Positions 60,401 through 61,290 are shown, counted from the first letter of the stretch. The stretch is DNA of 64,000 bases from Tubiluchus corallicola (GCA_030141605.1 JAQGDQ010000046.1:248001-312000); one strand, 5' to 3'. Program-made: numbers and translations. Notes: a model not told the origin generated them from the letters alone.

Positions 60401-61110
60401 CTTTAATTCTCTTTACTTTTTAGTTAAAAATTGTCAGTGATAAATATCATAAAATGTTTGATTTATGAACAAGCATTATTAGTTTTTGTCTGGCAAGGCA
60501 ACTGAAAGTTTAACATAGCCAGGCATTATTGATTTTTGTCCTTTAGTGAACATTCTTACATAAGCCAGACATTATTGATCTTCGGGTGGTGAACACAACT
60601 GAATGCTTTTACATTGTTTTCCCATAACAGATGTTTCCCTTAACCACAGGATTACTAACTTACCATTATATTTCTATATAATGTTAAACTCGTAGGAGAT
60701 AAATCTAACTTGTGTTTTCTTATCTAGCCACCTATCCTACTTGTATATATCGAGGCTTTGCAACAAAGGTTGTAACCAACTAACCATCTATTATTAACCA
60801 TCCAGGAGGCTTGGGACCATTCTTCCTCTTTAGTACTGTCAACTATAAATTTATGTGTAAACTCAAAAACGTATGGAAAAATGGAAACATAGTCTAAATT
60901 ACAAGCACACGTACCAACATGTAGATAGCCATCTTTATAAATTTTGTTGAGAAACTTGGTGAGAACAAAGCCGAGAACACGAGAGTTATAGTAAATAAGG
61001 TAAACCACCCAGACAGTTGTAATGAAGAGAGAGAAGAGTAGCCATGGAAAGCTAACAGTGAGGTCGATCTCAAACCTCTGACGAATACCATCACTCAGTC
61101 CTGCAGCCAT
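81..61110 (-). CDS. BLTP1: BLTP1/KIAA1109/Tweek ortholog, bridge-like lipid transfer protein; 59 exons, C-terminus outside window
   Basis: One gene spans the window on the minus strand. Fifty-nine exons (listed separately) total 11,852 coding bases, about 3,950 residues; human BLTP1 has about 5,000, so roughly 1,000 C-terminal residues are missing past position 1. Every exon has an AG acceptor and GT donor (one GC donor, intron 25), and phases match at all junctions. Identity rests on recognised family blocks: an N-terminal transmembrane helix followed by YYNSR, GPWADRQR, PYTW, NKCGCLG, GSFEHSLTTDLLNHLVFVQK, WLNYKNAYEYWNEQRM and FSCLPVSRVEC. From family knowledge, these proteins form a long repeating beta-groove with a hydrophobic channel, are anchored in the ER by the N-terminal helix, and move glycerophospholipids to the plasma membrane or endosomes; fly tweek affects synaptic vesicle recycling. 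Function here is inferred from homology. No in-frame stop was met in any exon. Confidence 0.96.
681..783 (-). CDS. BLTP1: BLTP1 coding exon 58
   Basis: Residues 3864-3897, phase 0 to 1. ETFISPTLLDFLEEALDVFP matches human EMVISPCLLDFLEKALETIP. Confidence 0.95.
1240..1461 (-). CDS. BLTP1: BLTP1 coding exon 57
   Basis: Residues 3790-3863, phase 0 to 0. Opens VHYNSKTASTEP and ends KRANLYAWLSLQTVE (human KLHYNSKTLKTESP...TAKLYAWVALQSLPEE), with a variable Ser/Leu-rich middle. Confidence 0.94.
2033..2216 (-). CDS. BLTP1: BLTP1 coding exon 56
   Basis: Residues 3728-3789, phase 2 to 0. Polar linker, then AAVFYIPGLTVK, the counterpart of human TTVFYIPGVDVKLHYNSK, a motif continued in exon 57. Confidence 0.93.
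3020..3054. repeat. (TA)n microsatellite
   Basis: Alternating AT/TA run interrupted by TTTG, about 35 bases, inside intron 55. Confidence 0.9.
3103..3273 (-). CDS. BLTP1: BLTP1 coding exon 55
   Basis: Residues 3671-3728, phase 2 to 2. VDFEMSLKVVIDSGKCVLHT matches human IDFELDIRVEIDSGKCVLHP. The donor is GTAAGA at 3102; the overlapping GTGTAA two bases earlier would put exon 56 out of frame. Confidence 0.92.
3896..4102 (-). CDS. BLTP1: BLTP1 coding exon 54
   Basis: Residues 3602-3671, phase 2 to 2. Acidic linker with VREERVSSIAEEVF, HIHDDGYLPSEDEDEDVED and QKRPL. The human counterpart is also acidic (TSEDSEKDEKDED). Donor GTTAAT is weak but in phase. Confidence 0.83.
4398..4511 (-). CDS. BLTP1: BLTP1 coding exon 53
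   Basis: Residues 3564-3602, phase 2 to 2. SAAPDLSPVADEGSVTHINE and LSMPDFNATTFSMP. A variable linker; support is the phase match and clean splice sites. Confidence 0.82.
6377..6477 (-). CDS. BLTP1: BLTP1 coding exon 52
   Basis: Residues 3531-3564, phase 0 to 2. ALSFKDKLGGRSSTMMFPHR and a basic Ser-rich run, aligning with human AASLKDKWGLSYKPSYSRS. Confidence 0.9.
7334..7454 (-). CDS. BLTP1: BLTP1 coding exon 51
   Basis: Residues 3490-3530, phase 2 to 0. LGASETTIEEEMRKLQELEA then VFQGFRRDVFNRFRR; human LGASEGTINQEIQRYQQLES...DIRRDVRKKLRR. Two overlapping donors are present (GTGTAT and, 2 bases on, GTATGT); only GTATGT keeps exon 52 open. Confidence 0.92.
7558..7700 (-). CDS. BLTP1: BLTP1 coding exon 50
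   Basis: Residues 3443-3490, phase 0 to 2. A probable helix or coiled-coil start: HSRLIEQEINEQSKLINDLK (human KRIVDIRELNEQAKVIDDLK). Confidence 0.94.
7701..9089. other. Intron 49 of BLTP1
   Basis: 1,389 bases, AT-rich. Has a TTTATTTATTTATCTATTTATG stretch near 7800. No coding signal or recognisable element. Confidence 0.55.
9090..9301 (-). CDS. BLTP1: BLTP1 coding exon 49
   Basis: Residues 3372-3442, phase 1 to 0. WILSVFWQMQGLNLQFDTNI and GRYFSALTKTLTMMAAGEEE, then an acidic Ser/Asp-rich tail with no groove character. Confidence 0.94.
9498..9632 (-). CDS. BLTP1: BLTP1 coding exon 48
   Basis: Residues 3327-3371, phase 1 to 1. GFCLRFADEFEITWDDWKPD and CVVPEGTYEVCSRT are equivalent to human NFCIRFADGFETSWDDWKPE...CVVPDGTYEVCSRT. 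Confidence 0.96.
9969..10074. mobile_element. Short MITE with TTTCACAAAG inverted termini
   Basis: The left end CTGGGCCCAATTTCACAAAG and the reverse complement of the right end (CTGGTTTCACAAAGCCATC) form an imperfect terminal inverted repeat around a core of about 60 bases. Short non-autonomous DNA transposon, superfamily not determined; no clear target duplication. Lies in intron 47. Confidence 0.65.
10245..10368 (-). CDS. BLTP1: BLTP1 coding exon 47
   Basis: Residues 3286-3326, phase 0 to 1. TALVLTLESSRISACSRNSL and VSKGKFK match human SALVLTIESTLITACSSESLVSKGHFK. Confidence 0.95.
10768..10976 (-). CDS. BLTP1: BLTP1 coding exon 46
   Basis: Residues 3216-3285, phase 1 to 0. LVWLNYKNAYEYWNEQRMNL, IDMLPPIQ, LGTLFIQLTMTDMGICLPVT: a near-verbatim family block. 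The open frame continues 5' into the intron, but the acceptor TTTGTAG|CC at 10977-10978 gives the correct phase. Confidence 0.96.
10977..11886. other. Intron 45 of BLTP1
   Basis: 910 bases. An open frame of exon 46 runs back into this intron as far as about 11280 by chance; its sequence does not resemble the family. Nothing else seen. Confidence 0.55.
11887..12073 (-). CDS. BLTP1: BLTP1 coding exon 45
   Basis: Residues 3154-3215, phase 0 to 1. YAFFKTRIGLRNALQDE, then EAVLIILTRPIISIQPVALD, as in human YFKTRIGLRNALREE...EAVLITLNRPIVYAQPVAFD. Confidence 0.96.
12177..12250 (-). CDS. BLTP1: BLTP1 coding exon 44
   Basis: Residues 3129-3153, phase 1 to 0. Short exon: ANPVVKLFGKLQVDLNVALG then QLLK; human YLKLFGKCQVDLNLALGQIVK. 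Confidence 0.94.
12251..13890. other. Introns 42 and 43 of BLTP1
   Basis: Apart from exon 43, AT-rich non-coding sequence. 13000-13430 is less AT-rich than its surroundings and may be an old repeat, but I found no matching termini or second copy in the window. Confidence 0.5.
12740..12854 (-). CDS. BLTP1: BLTP1 coding exon 43
   Basis: Residues 3091-3128, phase 0 to 1. GIQITATTPTSTAVRLETGM and VEVELSNRVQ match human GIQVTATTPSMRAVRFETGLIELELSNRLQ. Donor GTAGTT after an AAACAACAGCAA run joins exon 44 in frame. Confidence 0.94.
13891..14028 (-). CDS. BLTP1: BLTP1 coding exon 42
   Basis: Residues 3045-3090, phase 0 to 0. EINEVVQKVSGADQPV and TRLLYSVIFHLK match human EVNEVIQKVSGGEQPI...ILLYSLNLQFK. 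Separated from exon 41 by an intron that swallowed a Tigger element. Confidence 0.95.
14328..16273 (-). mobile_element. Tigger/pogo-type DNA transposon, degenerate
   Basis: 1,946-base element in intron 41. The left end is CAGTAAGTCTTCACTTAATG, and the reverse-complemented right end starts CAGTAAGTCCTTGCTACCTC. Flanking TA dinucleotides at 14326-14327 and 16274-16275 are the expected target duplication of the Tc1/mariner/pogo superfamily. Only the outer 10-15 bases of the termini match well. Inside is a minus-strand Tigger-like transposase broken into pieces, so it is not autonomous now. Subterminal GTTAAGCGAAACATCGCTAAATGAAAC and its inverted relatives near 16170-16250 could be transposase binding sites. 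Confidence 0.9.
14623..15990 (-). pseudogene. Tigger/jerky-like (CENP-B family) transposase, broken
   Basis: The 5' part (15886-15443) shows a CENP-B-type DNA-binding module (GWFQRFKKSY) and the first catalytic block QIFNVDQTGLFWKRMP with its DDE aspartate. The middle (15442-15124) has PVIFKRNKRA and GKSFIEWLTEHAIP but is interrupted by stops and a frame change; the second catalytic aspartate lies in ALVD. The 3' part (15123-14623) is open and ends in a Lys/Glu-rich tail with QPTMDYFYKKQ, typical of Tigger C-termini. Because of the in-frame stops the protein cannot be made intact. Confidence 0.88.
16623..16868 (-). CDS. BLTP1: BLTP1 coding exon 41
   Basis: Residues 2963-3044, phase 0 to 0. 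LPPMFFSGDY, LREGNYLHVVAEIGSFEHSL and TTDLLNHLVFVQKVFMK are nearly identical to human. This is among the most conserved exons in the gene. Confidence 0.97.
16869..17664. other. Intron 40 of BLTP1
   Basis: 796 bases; 17000-17500 is relatively GC-rich. A short inverted repeat pairs AGAGCACGGAA (about 17421) with TTCCGTGCATG (about 17459). No coding content recognised. Confidence 0.5.
17665..17754 (-). CDS. BLTP1: BLTP1 coding exon 40
   Basis: Residues 2933-2962, phase 0 to 0, 30 codons. ITSSGVTGSKAKFVVNLPNH and KLSFNSK match human GMTGAQTRFTFELPNHRLRFTSK. Confidence 0.94.
17852..18068 (-). CDS. BLTP1: BLTP1 coding exon 39
   Basis: Residues 2860-2932, phase 2 to 0. Polar, basic first half, then SLVIRFCITLEGLAISAALL and PSLKSQYK, equal to human PIVLKFSAMLDGIAIGAALLPSLKAEYK. 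Confidence 0.95.
18932..19144 (-). CDS. BLTP1: BLTP1 coding exon 38
   Basis: Residues 2789-2860, phase 2 to 2. NFATVSFGMLNFDIPQHPVV, LHGMMTRGSKRLSSTLQEF and RRPSTKS match human INIPQHPATLHSMMVRSSHQLSKQISDLIRQPST. Confidence 0.95.
19738..19831 (-). CDS. BLTP1: BLTP1 coding exon 37
   Basis: Residues 2758-2789, phase 1 to 2. KITESSVSGHIGNIVVVLFE then GTVPNLQ; human has KMTETCATAHIGGVNIVLLEGITPNIQ. Confidence 0.94.
20685..20825 (-). CDS. BLTP1: BLTP1 coding exon 36
   Basis: Residues 2711-2757, phase 1 to 1. AHENIPFVLVGVARVKRTKL and LSGLKLESEIANIHAFYTHK match human EPQHVTLIVFGIGMVNRTHL...IGGLTMESELKRIHGSFTLKE. Confidence 0.95.
21011..21189. mobile_element. MITE with CCGTATTTATTCGAGTATAACG termini
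   Basis: The left end and the reverse-complemented right end are identical over about 25 bases with one mismatch (CCGTATTTATTCGAG versus CCGTATTTTTTCGAG, then TATAACGCGC). TA flanks both sides. The 179-base element has no coding capacity. Termini of this kind are widespread in animals, but I do not assign a superfamily. Lies in intron 35. Confidence 0.88.
21559..21651 (-). CDS. BLTP1: BLTP1 coding exon 35
   Basis: Residues 2680-2710, phase 1 to 1, 31 codons. VGETRIDMSAVTDTTKFDVT leads into EKAVLR, joining exon 36. Weakly conserved and, like exon 34, a phase-preserving cassette. Confidence 0.82.
21652..22378. other. Intron 34 of BLTP1
   Basis: 727 bases of AT-rich sequence with no recognised element. 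Confidence 0.5.
22379..22468 (-). CDS. BLTP1: BLTP1 coding exon 34
   Basis: Residues 2650-2679, phase 1 to 1, exactly 30 codons. Reads SSELKFSDETRTRYWLNDST and on to FVYDST. No clear human counterpart; being a multiple of three it could be skipped without a frameshift. Confidence 0.75.
22490..22690. repeat. Degenerate ACA/ATGACA-rich low-complexity tract
   Basis: Trinucleotide-like ACA, CAACAACA and ATGACA units recur across about 200 bases beside exon 34, giving pyrimidine-rich sequence on the transcript strand upstream of its acceptor. Open frames here on both strands are by-products of the repeat. Confidence 0.7.
23255..23406 (-). CDS. BLTP1: BLTP1 coding exon 33
   Basis: Residues 2599-2649, phase 2 to 1. 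Basic SPRTRTRSSLKGDASESPTK, then GKYELLVDDDDSEAEKEE. I use the GTAAGT donor at 23254-23249: it gives phase 1, the only phase that keeps exons 34 and 35 open. A second donor (GTAATG) 31 bases further on would break the frame. Confidence 0.85.
23407..24787. other. Intron 32 of BLTP1, with GC-rich island
   Basis: 1,381 bases. The stretch 24060-24480 is clearly richer in G+C than neighbouring introns, with TCCACAATCCACAACATC-type words repeated (about 24254 and 24364). It may be an old transposable element, but no termini or protein homology were recognised. Confidence 0.5.
24788..26310 (-). CDS. BLTP1: BLTP1 coding exon 32 (largest exon)
   Basis: Residues 2092-2599, phase 0 to 2, 1,523 bases. 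Starts ILRYGTDSDSRNEE and runs through a long acidic, Ser/Thr-rich region. A conserved groove part includes VIFQSVLQSLGLVITDVQVT, VSIFSVFESIRVHI, FDVNCNHIMQYINMPMLRLL and LLHQVLNVIENI. It ends MPKCWRNLYHLLNLYSM (human AECWQNMYKLLNFYSL). Merging of several human exons into one is likely. Confidence 0.95.
27050..27140 (-). repeat. ATGGCACAGGAAAAA array, left arm
   Basis: Four to six imperfect units based on AAATGGCACAGGAAAAA. Inverted relative to the array at 29187. Confidence 0.85.
27495..28786 (-). mobile_element. Pogo-like element A with transposase DNA-binding domain
   Basis: Termini CAGTAGGTGCCGCTCAATAG and, reverse-complemented, CAGTAGGCACCGCTTAGTAG match over about 26 bases with four changes; TA flanks both ends. 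It contains an open minus-strand N-terminal transposase piece. The catalytic part is absent, so this is an internally deleted 1.29 kb copy. Element B at 46731 is a shorter member of the same family. Confidence 0.9.
27860..28261 (-). pseudogene. N-terminal fragment of a pogo/Tigger-type transposase
   Basis: About 130 residues: KRKLKILEQYTKLPK, then ISQSTLSRILKKRSEIEQLA, a CENP-B/psq-like helix-turn-helix, followed by EVESALKVWFTNTRDKDARV, the start of the second DNA-binding module. No DDE domain follows. Expressed, it could only bind DNA. Confidence 0.82.
29187..29345 (+). repeat. GTGCCATTTTTTCCT array, right arm
   Basis: About eight imperfect units of TTTTTCCTGTGCCATTT, reverse complement of the array at 27050. 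The pair looks like the arms of a foldback-type element. Confidence 0.85.
30141..30253 (-). CDS. BLTP1: BLTP1 coding exon 31
   Basis: Residues 2054-2091, phase 1 to 0. GLMALTRQWKRLVYMPVL matches human GLVALARQWMKFIVVTPAF, and KGIHPQYGAA resembles KGIHPYHSLS. The donor after GCCAGG (GTGTGT) is chosen because it gives phase 0, needed by exon 32. The acceptor is secure; the donor less so. Confidence 0.82.
30254..31489. other. Intron 30 of BLTP1
   Basis: 1,236 bases. Has a (CTA)n run at 30583-30603. A string resembling a tRNA B box (CTGGTTCAAATAC) at about 31159 is not accompanied by a cloverleaf. No gene. Confidence 0.5.
31490..31652 (-). CDS. BLTP1: BLTP1 coding exon 30
   Basis: Residues 2000-2053, phase 0 to 1. 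EKYGKLSSVARVHQDDPSSQ and LINVLHRYIQKVDLHDIE correspond to human KYNRLTKVARFLQENPS...NILHHYLHQANYSII. Confidence 0.93.
31653..32752. other. Introns 28 and 29 of BLTP1
   Basis: Non-coding apart from exon 29; no repeat recognised. Confidence 0.5.
32198..32378 (-). CDS. BLTP1: BLTP1 coding exon 29
   Basis: Residues 1939-1999, phase 2 to 0. LDWHLLSTATPAIDAWLSP and LAYMMTEALEMQTIHVPRK align with human LNLLSTATPAVGAWLVP...GCIMTEALENKSVHFPLR. Confidence 0.95.
32753..32898 (-). CDS. BLTP1: BLTP1 coding exon 28
   Basis: Residues 1891-1939, phase 0 to 2. SCKINFGQIWLNFAAPPPTA matches human SMKLTIKEIWFSFAAPTNVR; preceded by a short Gln/Lys linker. Confidence 0.93.
33060..34760. mobile_element. 1.7 kb element with long imperfect terminal inverted repeats, non-coding
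   Basis: The left arm (33060-33145) and the reverse complement of the right arm (34675-34760) align over about 85 bases, sharing GGCATTTTTTCTAAAAGT and ATAGCCAGTCTTATCAA with small differences. The interior holds no open frame of note, but variants of AAAATGGCCGCC recur roughly every few hundred bases (about 33222, 33363, 33523, 34038, 34600). Superfamily unknown; long TIRs and lack of coding fit a foldback or non-autonomous DNA transposon. It fills most of intron 27. Confidence 0.78.
35161..35856 (-). CDS. BLTP1: BLTP1 coding exon 27
   Basis: Residues 1659-1890, phase 0 to 0, 232 codons. Starts VNICVLQVSIVEE (human VNLCLLQASVEES) and includes LHIRSIHMQLRRMQN, SRVLFTFEKV, AGFIMSEAGIENISLKAVRR and VPSDVSE. 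The central part is a conserved groove segment. Confidence 0.95.
36068..36311 (-). CDS. BLTP1: BLTP1 coding exon 26
   Basis: Residues 1577-1658, phase 2 to 0. FVETLTSSYATEHPSSVLD is the counterpart of human YIEAMVHCASTRHPAAIVDD, followed by a Lys/Ser-rich linker (KKEMKKQSSQDSEKKSKVEE). Confidence 0.92.
36312..37051 (-). other. Intron 25 of BLTP1, GC-AG type
   Basis: Begins GCAAGT and ends with CACTTACAG on the transcript strand. 740 bases; retention would meet a stop within a few codons in the BLTP1 frame. Contains a long open frame in another phase with no recognisable homology. Confidence 0.88.
37052..37169 (-). CDS. BLTP1: BLTP1 coding exon 25 (GC splice donor)
   Basis: Residues 1538-1577, phase 1 to 2. 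TTAIVRLKGSVDAVISPLVL and EIVQ match human TTAIVEVKGTVDIVLTPLVAEALDR. The donor reads AAAG|GCAAGT, a textbook GC-AG site. The nearby GTTACT would end in the wrong phase; the GC donor joins exon 26 in frame. Confidence 0.93.
37418..37900 (-). CDS. BLTP1: BLTP1 coding exon 24 (long variable exon)
   Basis: Residues 1377-1537, phase 1 to 1. Begins with an Arg-rich patch and SVDSLSEASYTSAVSSQDS, then LRGQLNKPITQSHILMSCYL and a Pro-rich stretch. It ends with an acidic segment. The human equivalent region carries RPLDLDTPTSEESSS...FEQLSVPTFKVI; similarity is marginal. Confidence 0.86.
38663..38797 (-). CDS. BLTP1: BLTP1 coding exon 23
   Basis: Residues 1332-1376, phase 1 to 1. Polar linker exon with SEYEIKTVYKPSSESQSFPS and SYMQIAAVDEVHPVTTR. 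Weakly conserved; supported by phase and by clean splice sites on both sides. Confidence 0.8.
39226..39796 (-). CDS. BLTP1: BLTP1 coding exon 22 (long Ser-rich variable exon)
   Basis: Residues 1142-1331, phase 0 to 1. Low-complexity, Ser/Thr/Arg/Gln-rich and probably disordered, ending in a Ser/His/Gln-rich run. Only a weak counterpart to human is visible: YSAGSASSVISDDFVSADE resembles SSMSMADSEAYFSAAEE. Assignment rests on open frame, splice sites and phase. Confidence 0.87.
40232..40404 (-). CDS. BLTP1: BLTP1 coding exon 21
   Basis: Residues 1084-1141, phase 1 to 0. Opens with GCRFFGKN, completing the NKCGCLGGCRFFG motif split by the preceding intron, and continues GFGQSILQPHQLIFNVQ (human YYGQSLLQPGEWII). 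Confidence 0.94.
40855..41000. repeat. Purine-rich tract in intron 20
   Basis: About 145 bases of GAAAGA/GAGAAAG/GGGGGG-type sequence on the plus strand, hence a long pyrimidine tract on the transcript, starting about 70 bases after the exon 20 donor. Confidence 0.75.
41067..41298 (-). CDS. BLTP1: BLTP1 coding exon 20
   Basis: Residues 1007-1083, phase 0 to 1. WVEAGGITLGPITLDAAMAL, then FLRLHDQRTKRLWFLWP and NKCGCLG: a family hallmark with its Cys pair intact. Confidence 0.96.
41696..41803 (-). CDS. BLTP1: BLTP1 coding exon 19
   Basis: Residues 971-1006, phase 0 to 0. VRISTCNLHSSMTSAGVTAL and IHLKQFI match human IRVANCNLHNQSVGEGISAAI...VRQYI. Confidence 0.92.
42418..42666 (-). CDS. BLTP1: BLTP1 coding exon 18
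   Basis: Residues 888-970, phase 0 to 0. ALETFVFLVMDKEN, CPTAEDIKYRMSRIAIDSVE and LYFVES correspond to human CPTSDDLKYTMIRLAVDGADIYIVE. Confidence 0.94.
43304..43480 (-). CDS. BLTP1: BLTP1 coding exon 17
   Basis: Residues 829-887, phase 0 to 0. GHLQLSGLQIRGHAMFSAEG and LEYAWLVEAQLGDI are almost unchanged from human GHINLSGLQLRAHAMFSAEG...LEYAWLID. Confidence 0.96.
43965..44250. promoter_or_regulatory. GC-richer island with CRE-like and E-box motifs in intron 16
   Basis: Contains GGCGCC twice (about 44002 and 44024), an E-box CACGTG at 44015-44020, and three TGACGT half-sites (44097, 44165, 44214, the last TGACGTAA). TTTCATGACATC occurs twice. Such clustering is unusual in these AT-rich introns and suggests an enhancer, an internal promoter or an old repeat. 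Inference only. Confidence 0.4.
44758..44895 (-). CDS. BLTP1: BLTP1 coding exon 16
   Basis: Residues 783-828, phase 0 to 0. CPNVFIERIGFELVKGYRET and LQVLISPITLSVSDN match human CPTAFLERLCFEMKKGFRET...LILSPLNVFVSDN. Confidence 0.94.
45255..45668. repeat. Imperfect tandem duplication in intron 15
   Basis: Two copies, about 45262-45430 and 45494-45667, offset about 232 bases, share CAAGACAGTTCAG, CAAAATATACCTTACAACAA and GAGGCTATACATATA with scattered changes. Both are intronic and non-coding. Confidence 0.9.
45933..46109 (-). CDS. BLTP1: BLTP1 coding exon 15
   Basis: Residues 724-782, phase 0 to 0. ENYLGEDQMIFDM, an acidic linker, and RPLAVKVSLTAHEIHAHL; human has ENYFGEDDMYMDF followed by LRPWDITVLVNLYKVHG. 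Confidence 0.94.
46330..46549 (-). CDS. BLTP1: BLTP1 coding exon 14
   Basis: Residues 650-723, phase 2 to 0. Variable charged stretch, then FDPTTLQPDTINVECELGP and KLFGSVIRLVLHLK, aligning with human DPSELPPDKLHVEMELSP...LYGPLLNAFLCIK. Confidence 0.93.
46731..47589. mobile_element. Pogo-like element B (MITE-like deletion derivative)
   Basis: Left end CAGTAGGCACCACTTAATAG; right end reverse-complemented CAGTAAGCGCCGCTTAATAG; TA on both sides. Its outer parts are collinear with element A (shared GACTCACTTTGGGACC and GTTTTTATGTA), but the transposase segment is deleted, leaving 859 bases. Lies in intron 13. Confidence 0.9.
47637..47887 (-). CDS. BLTP1: BLTP1 coding exon 13
   Basis: Residues 567-650, phase 0 to 2. 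ENLTACLYLPECYTSRD, DGWVDIVYAP and ITYTYWPIPP correspond to human DLHLFLPDCHPSK...WVECWTVP...IDYTWHPIYP. Confidence 0.94.
47888..49412. other. Intron 12 of BLTP1
   Basis: 1,525 bases. The words ACCAGGCTTG (48116, 49197) and ACCTGTCA/TGACAGGT (48110, 49251) recur, hinting at an old element between about 48000 and 49280, but no clean termini were found. Confidence 0.45.
49413..49510 (-). CDS. BLTP1: BLTP1 coding exon 12
   Basis: Residues 534-566, phase 1 to 0. SYLAATGDLFDFSFEL and FVDYLPPSLP match human VYLAACGETLNIDFSLPFTDFVP. Confidence 0.92.
49985..50310. repeat. Partial duplication of the exon 11 donor region
   Basis: The segment 49985-50130 resembles 50170-50310, offset about 183-186 bases: TTTGTGAAATTA, GATTTGAATA, CACTATTTT and the sequence reaching into exon 11. 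The downstream copy keeps a decayed piece of the exon end and its donor. Confidence 0.75.
50283..50438 (-). CDS. BLTP1: BLTP1 coding exon 11
   Basis: Residues 482-533, phase 1 to 1. Contains DDWSSKMRPDIFHFIPYTW and NEWNWIDCSSQLPEN. A degenerate copy of its 3' end and donor region lies about 183 bp downstream in the intron. Confidence 0.95.
50536..51075 (-). mobile_element. hAT transposon remnant (ZMYM1-like), 3' end
   Basis: The plus-strand edge AAGGCCGGCGCTAGGAAG resembles hAT terminal sequence. The minus strand just inside encodes TYLRSAISQERLNNLAMLSI followed by a decayed tail with two stops, the C-terminal hAT dimerisation region seen in zinc-finger MYM-type 1-like transposases. Degenerate; the other terminus was not found. 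In intron 10. Confidence 0.75.
51076..52690. other. Rest of intron 10 of BLTP1
   Basis: May include more of the decayed hAT element near 51170-51370, but I recognise nothing certain. The remainder is AT-rich and featureless. Confidence 0.45.
52691..52808 (-). CDS. BLTP1: BLTP1 coding exon 10
   Basis: Residues 443-481, phase 0 to 1. Reads YPRYWNMHQHWYCDLKG then LLFAHKKFIT, equivalent to human YPRIWNMPQTWQCEL...FAQKNFFTD. Confidence 0.94.
52977..53147 (-). CDS. BLTP1: BLTP1 coding exon 9
   Basis: Residues 386-442, phase 0 to 0. NMGAGSCCEITIPWVVGEDG and INGQLLHLD are conserved. The donor used is the GTTCAT after ETETLE; it is weak, but the next exon joins in frame. Confidence 0.9.
53944..54100 (-). 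CDS. BLTP1: BLTP1 coding exon 8
   Basis: Residues 333-385, phase 2 to 0. Contains FYPSDYQP, KPRPGDVREPASFDIQI and ATADILFSKNK, matching human FFPPDYQ...IADATIDLLFTKN. Confidence 0.94.
55026..55164 (-). CDS. BLTP1: BLTP1 coding exon 7
   Basis: Residues 287-333, phase 1 to 2. Begins LVPEEEE, then an acidic stretch, PPPCWSLEIKTGKGTNFSYG and PWADRQR, one of the best family signatures. Confidence 0.95.
55757..55836 (-). CDS. BLTP1: BLTP1 coding exon 6
   Basis: Residues 260-286, phase 2 to 1. Short exon reading PPRYMGEGFVVAMSNQ and YYTVDEP, as in human PPRLMGEGFVVMQSN...YYMDEP. Confidence 0.93.
55972..56162 (-). CDS. BLTP1: BLTP1 coding exon 5
   Basis: Residues 197-260, phase 0 to 2. Carries GRFVAGNHLIPTSLSVNFD, VLYTTK and FRVMLAPSPKFIG, a strongly conserved groove segment. 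Confidence 0.95.
57030..57121. mobile_element. Fragment of a hAT-like repeat with TATCGTATCATG units
   Basis: Two direct units (ATCGTGATAAGTATCGCATC and ATTGTGATATGTATCGTATC, each followed by ATG) precede GAATTGTTACAGCCCTA, which resembles the GTTACACCCCTA terminus of short hAT-type elements found in many animals. Only one end is present. In intron 4. Confidence 0.55.
57576..57683 (-). CDS. BLTP1: BLTP1 coding exon 4
   Basis: Residues 161-196, phase 0 to 0. A basic linker (KAEEAKRKHAQKQ) followed by WRDLVPVIKFEI, the equivalent of the human WRSLIPVIKV segment. Confidence 0.92.
57684..59227. other. Introns 2 and 3 of BLTP1
   Basis: Non-coding apart from exon 3; no repeat recognised. Confidence 0.5.
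58038..58177 (-). CDS. BLTP1: BLTP1 coding exon 3
   Basis: Residues 114-160, phase 1 to 0. Contains NGFEWHVYNRSSVYAKLE and FGLTPKVIPPEK, near-identical in order to the human NDFEFHVYNRS...FGLEPTIIPPKK block. Confidence 0.95.
59228..59371 (-). CDS. BLTP1: BLTP1 coding exon 2
   Basis: Residues 66-113, phase 1 to phase 1. Reads SFSFSVLSGKIMFRDVYYI and then VRVQDGF and GWWRPYF, matching the start of the chorein-like N-terminal groove in the human protein. Confidence 0.95.
60099..60345 (+). mobile_element. Tigger-like remnant
   Basis: Starts after TA with CAGTAAGTCTGCTCTTAACG, a typical Tigger terminus, then CTCCACTTTTAGCTACATTT. It is followed by a decayed plus-strand coding tail with QQMLDFFAKDKQRRKRKK, matching the C-terminal motif of the element at 14328. 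Most of the interior and the right end are lost. In intron 1. Confidence 0.7.
60471..60614. repeat. Three-copy minisatellite, about 48 bp unit
   Basis: Three imperfect units beginning AGCATTATTAGTTTTTGTC, GGCATTATTGATTTTTGTC and GACATTATTGATCTTCGGG, the first two ending near AGCC. Confidence 0.75.
60915..61110 (-). CDS. BLTP1: BLTP1 coding exon 1 (start codon, membrane anchor)
   Basis: Residues 1-65. The ATG at 61110 is the first possible start: an in-frame TAA lies at 61116-61114. Context is good, with A at -3 and G at +4. A hydrophobic helix at about residues 19-41 is the ER anchor and is followed by the family signature YLIYYNSR. Ends in phase 1 at a GTAC donor. Exon sequence probably extends to 61132, where a TTTCAG acceptor marks a 5' UTR splice. 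Confidence 0.93.
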
Positions 61111-61132
61111 TCTTTATCTTAAGTGCTACCTC
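61111..61132 (-). other. BLTP1: 5' UTR part of BLTP1 exon 1 and splice acceptor
   Basis: Between the ATG and a TTTCAG acceptor (61133 onward on the plus strand reads CTGAAATA) lie 22 bases that include the in-frame TAA. The site may accept a cis-spliced leader exon or, in a lineage with spliced-leader trans-splicing, a leader; the sequence alone does not decide. Confidence 0.6.
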
Positions 61133-61229
61133 CTGAAATAAGAAAAAATATTATTTTTATTCTTATGTATCATAAAAAATATACAGTCACAAATGACACA
61201 GTAACAGTTTTTTATTCATTTGTTTTTCT

Positions 61230-61290
61230 AATAATAATTATAACTATTGAATAATAATAACTATTATTATTATCATCTTCGTTAACAACT
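61230..61290. repeat. AAT/ATT trinucleotide-rich tract
   Basis: AATAATAATTATAACTATTG and TATTATTATTATC runs form a low-complexity, weakly self-complementary stretch in the presumed 5' UTR intron. Confidence 0.7.
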
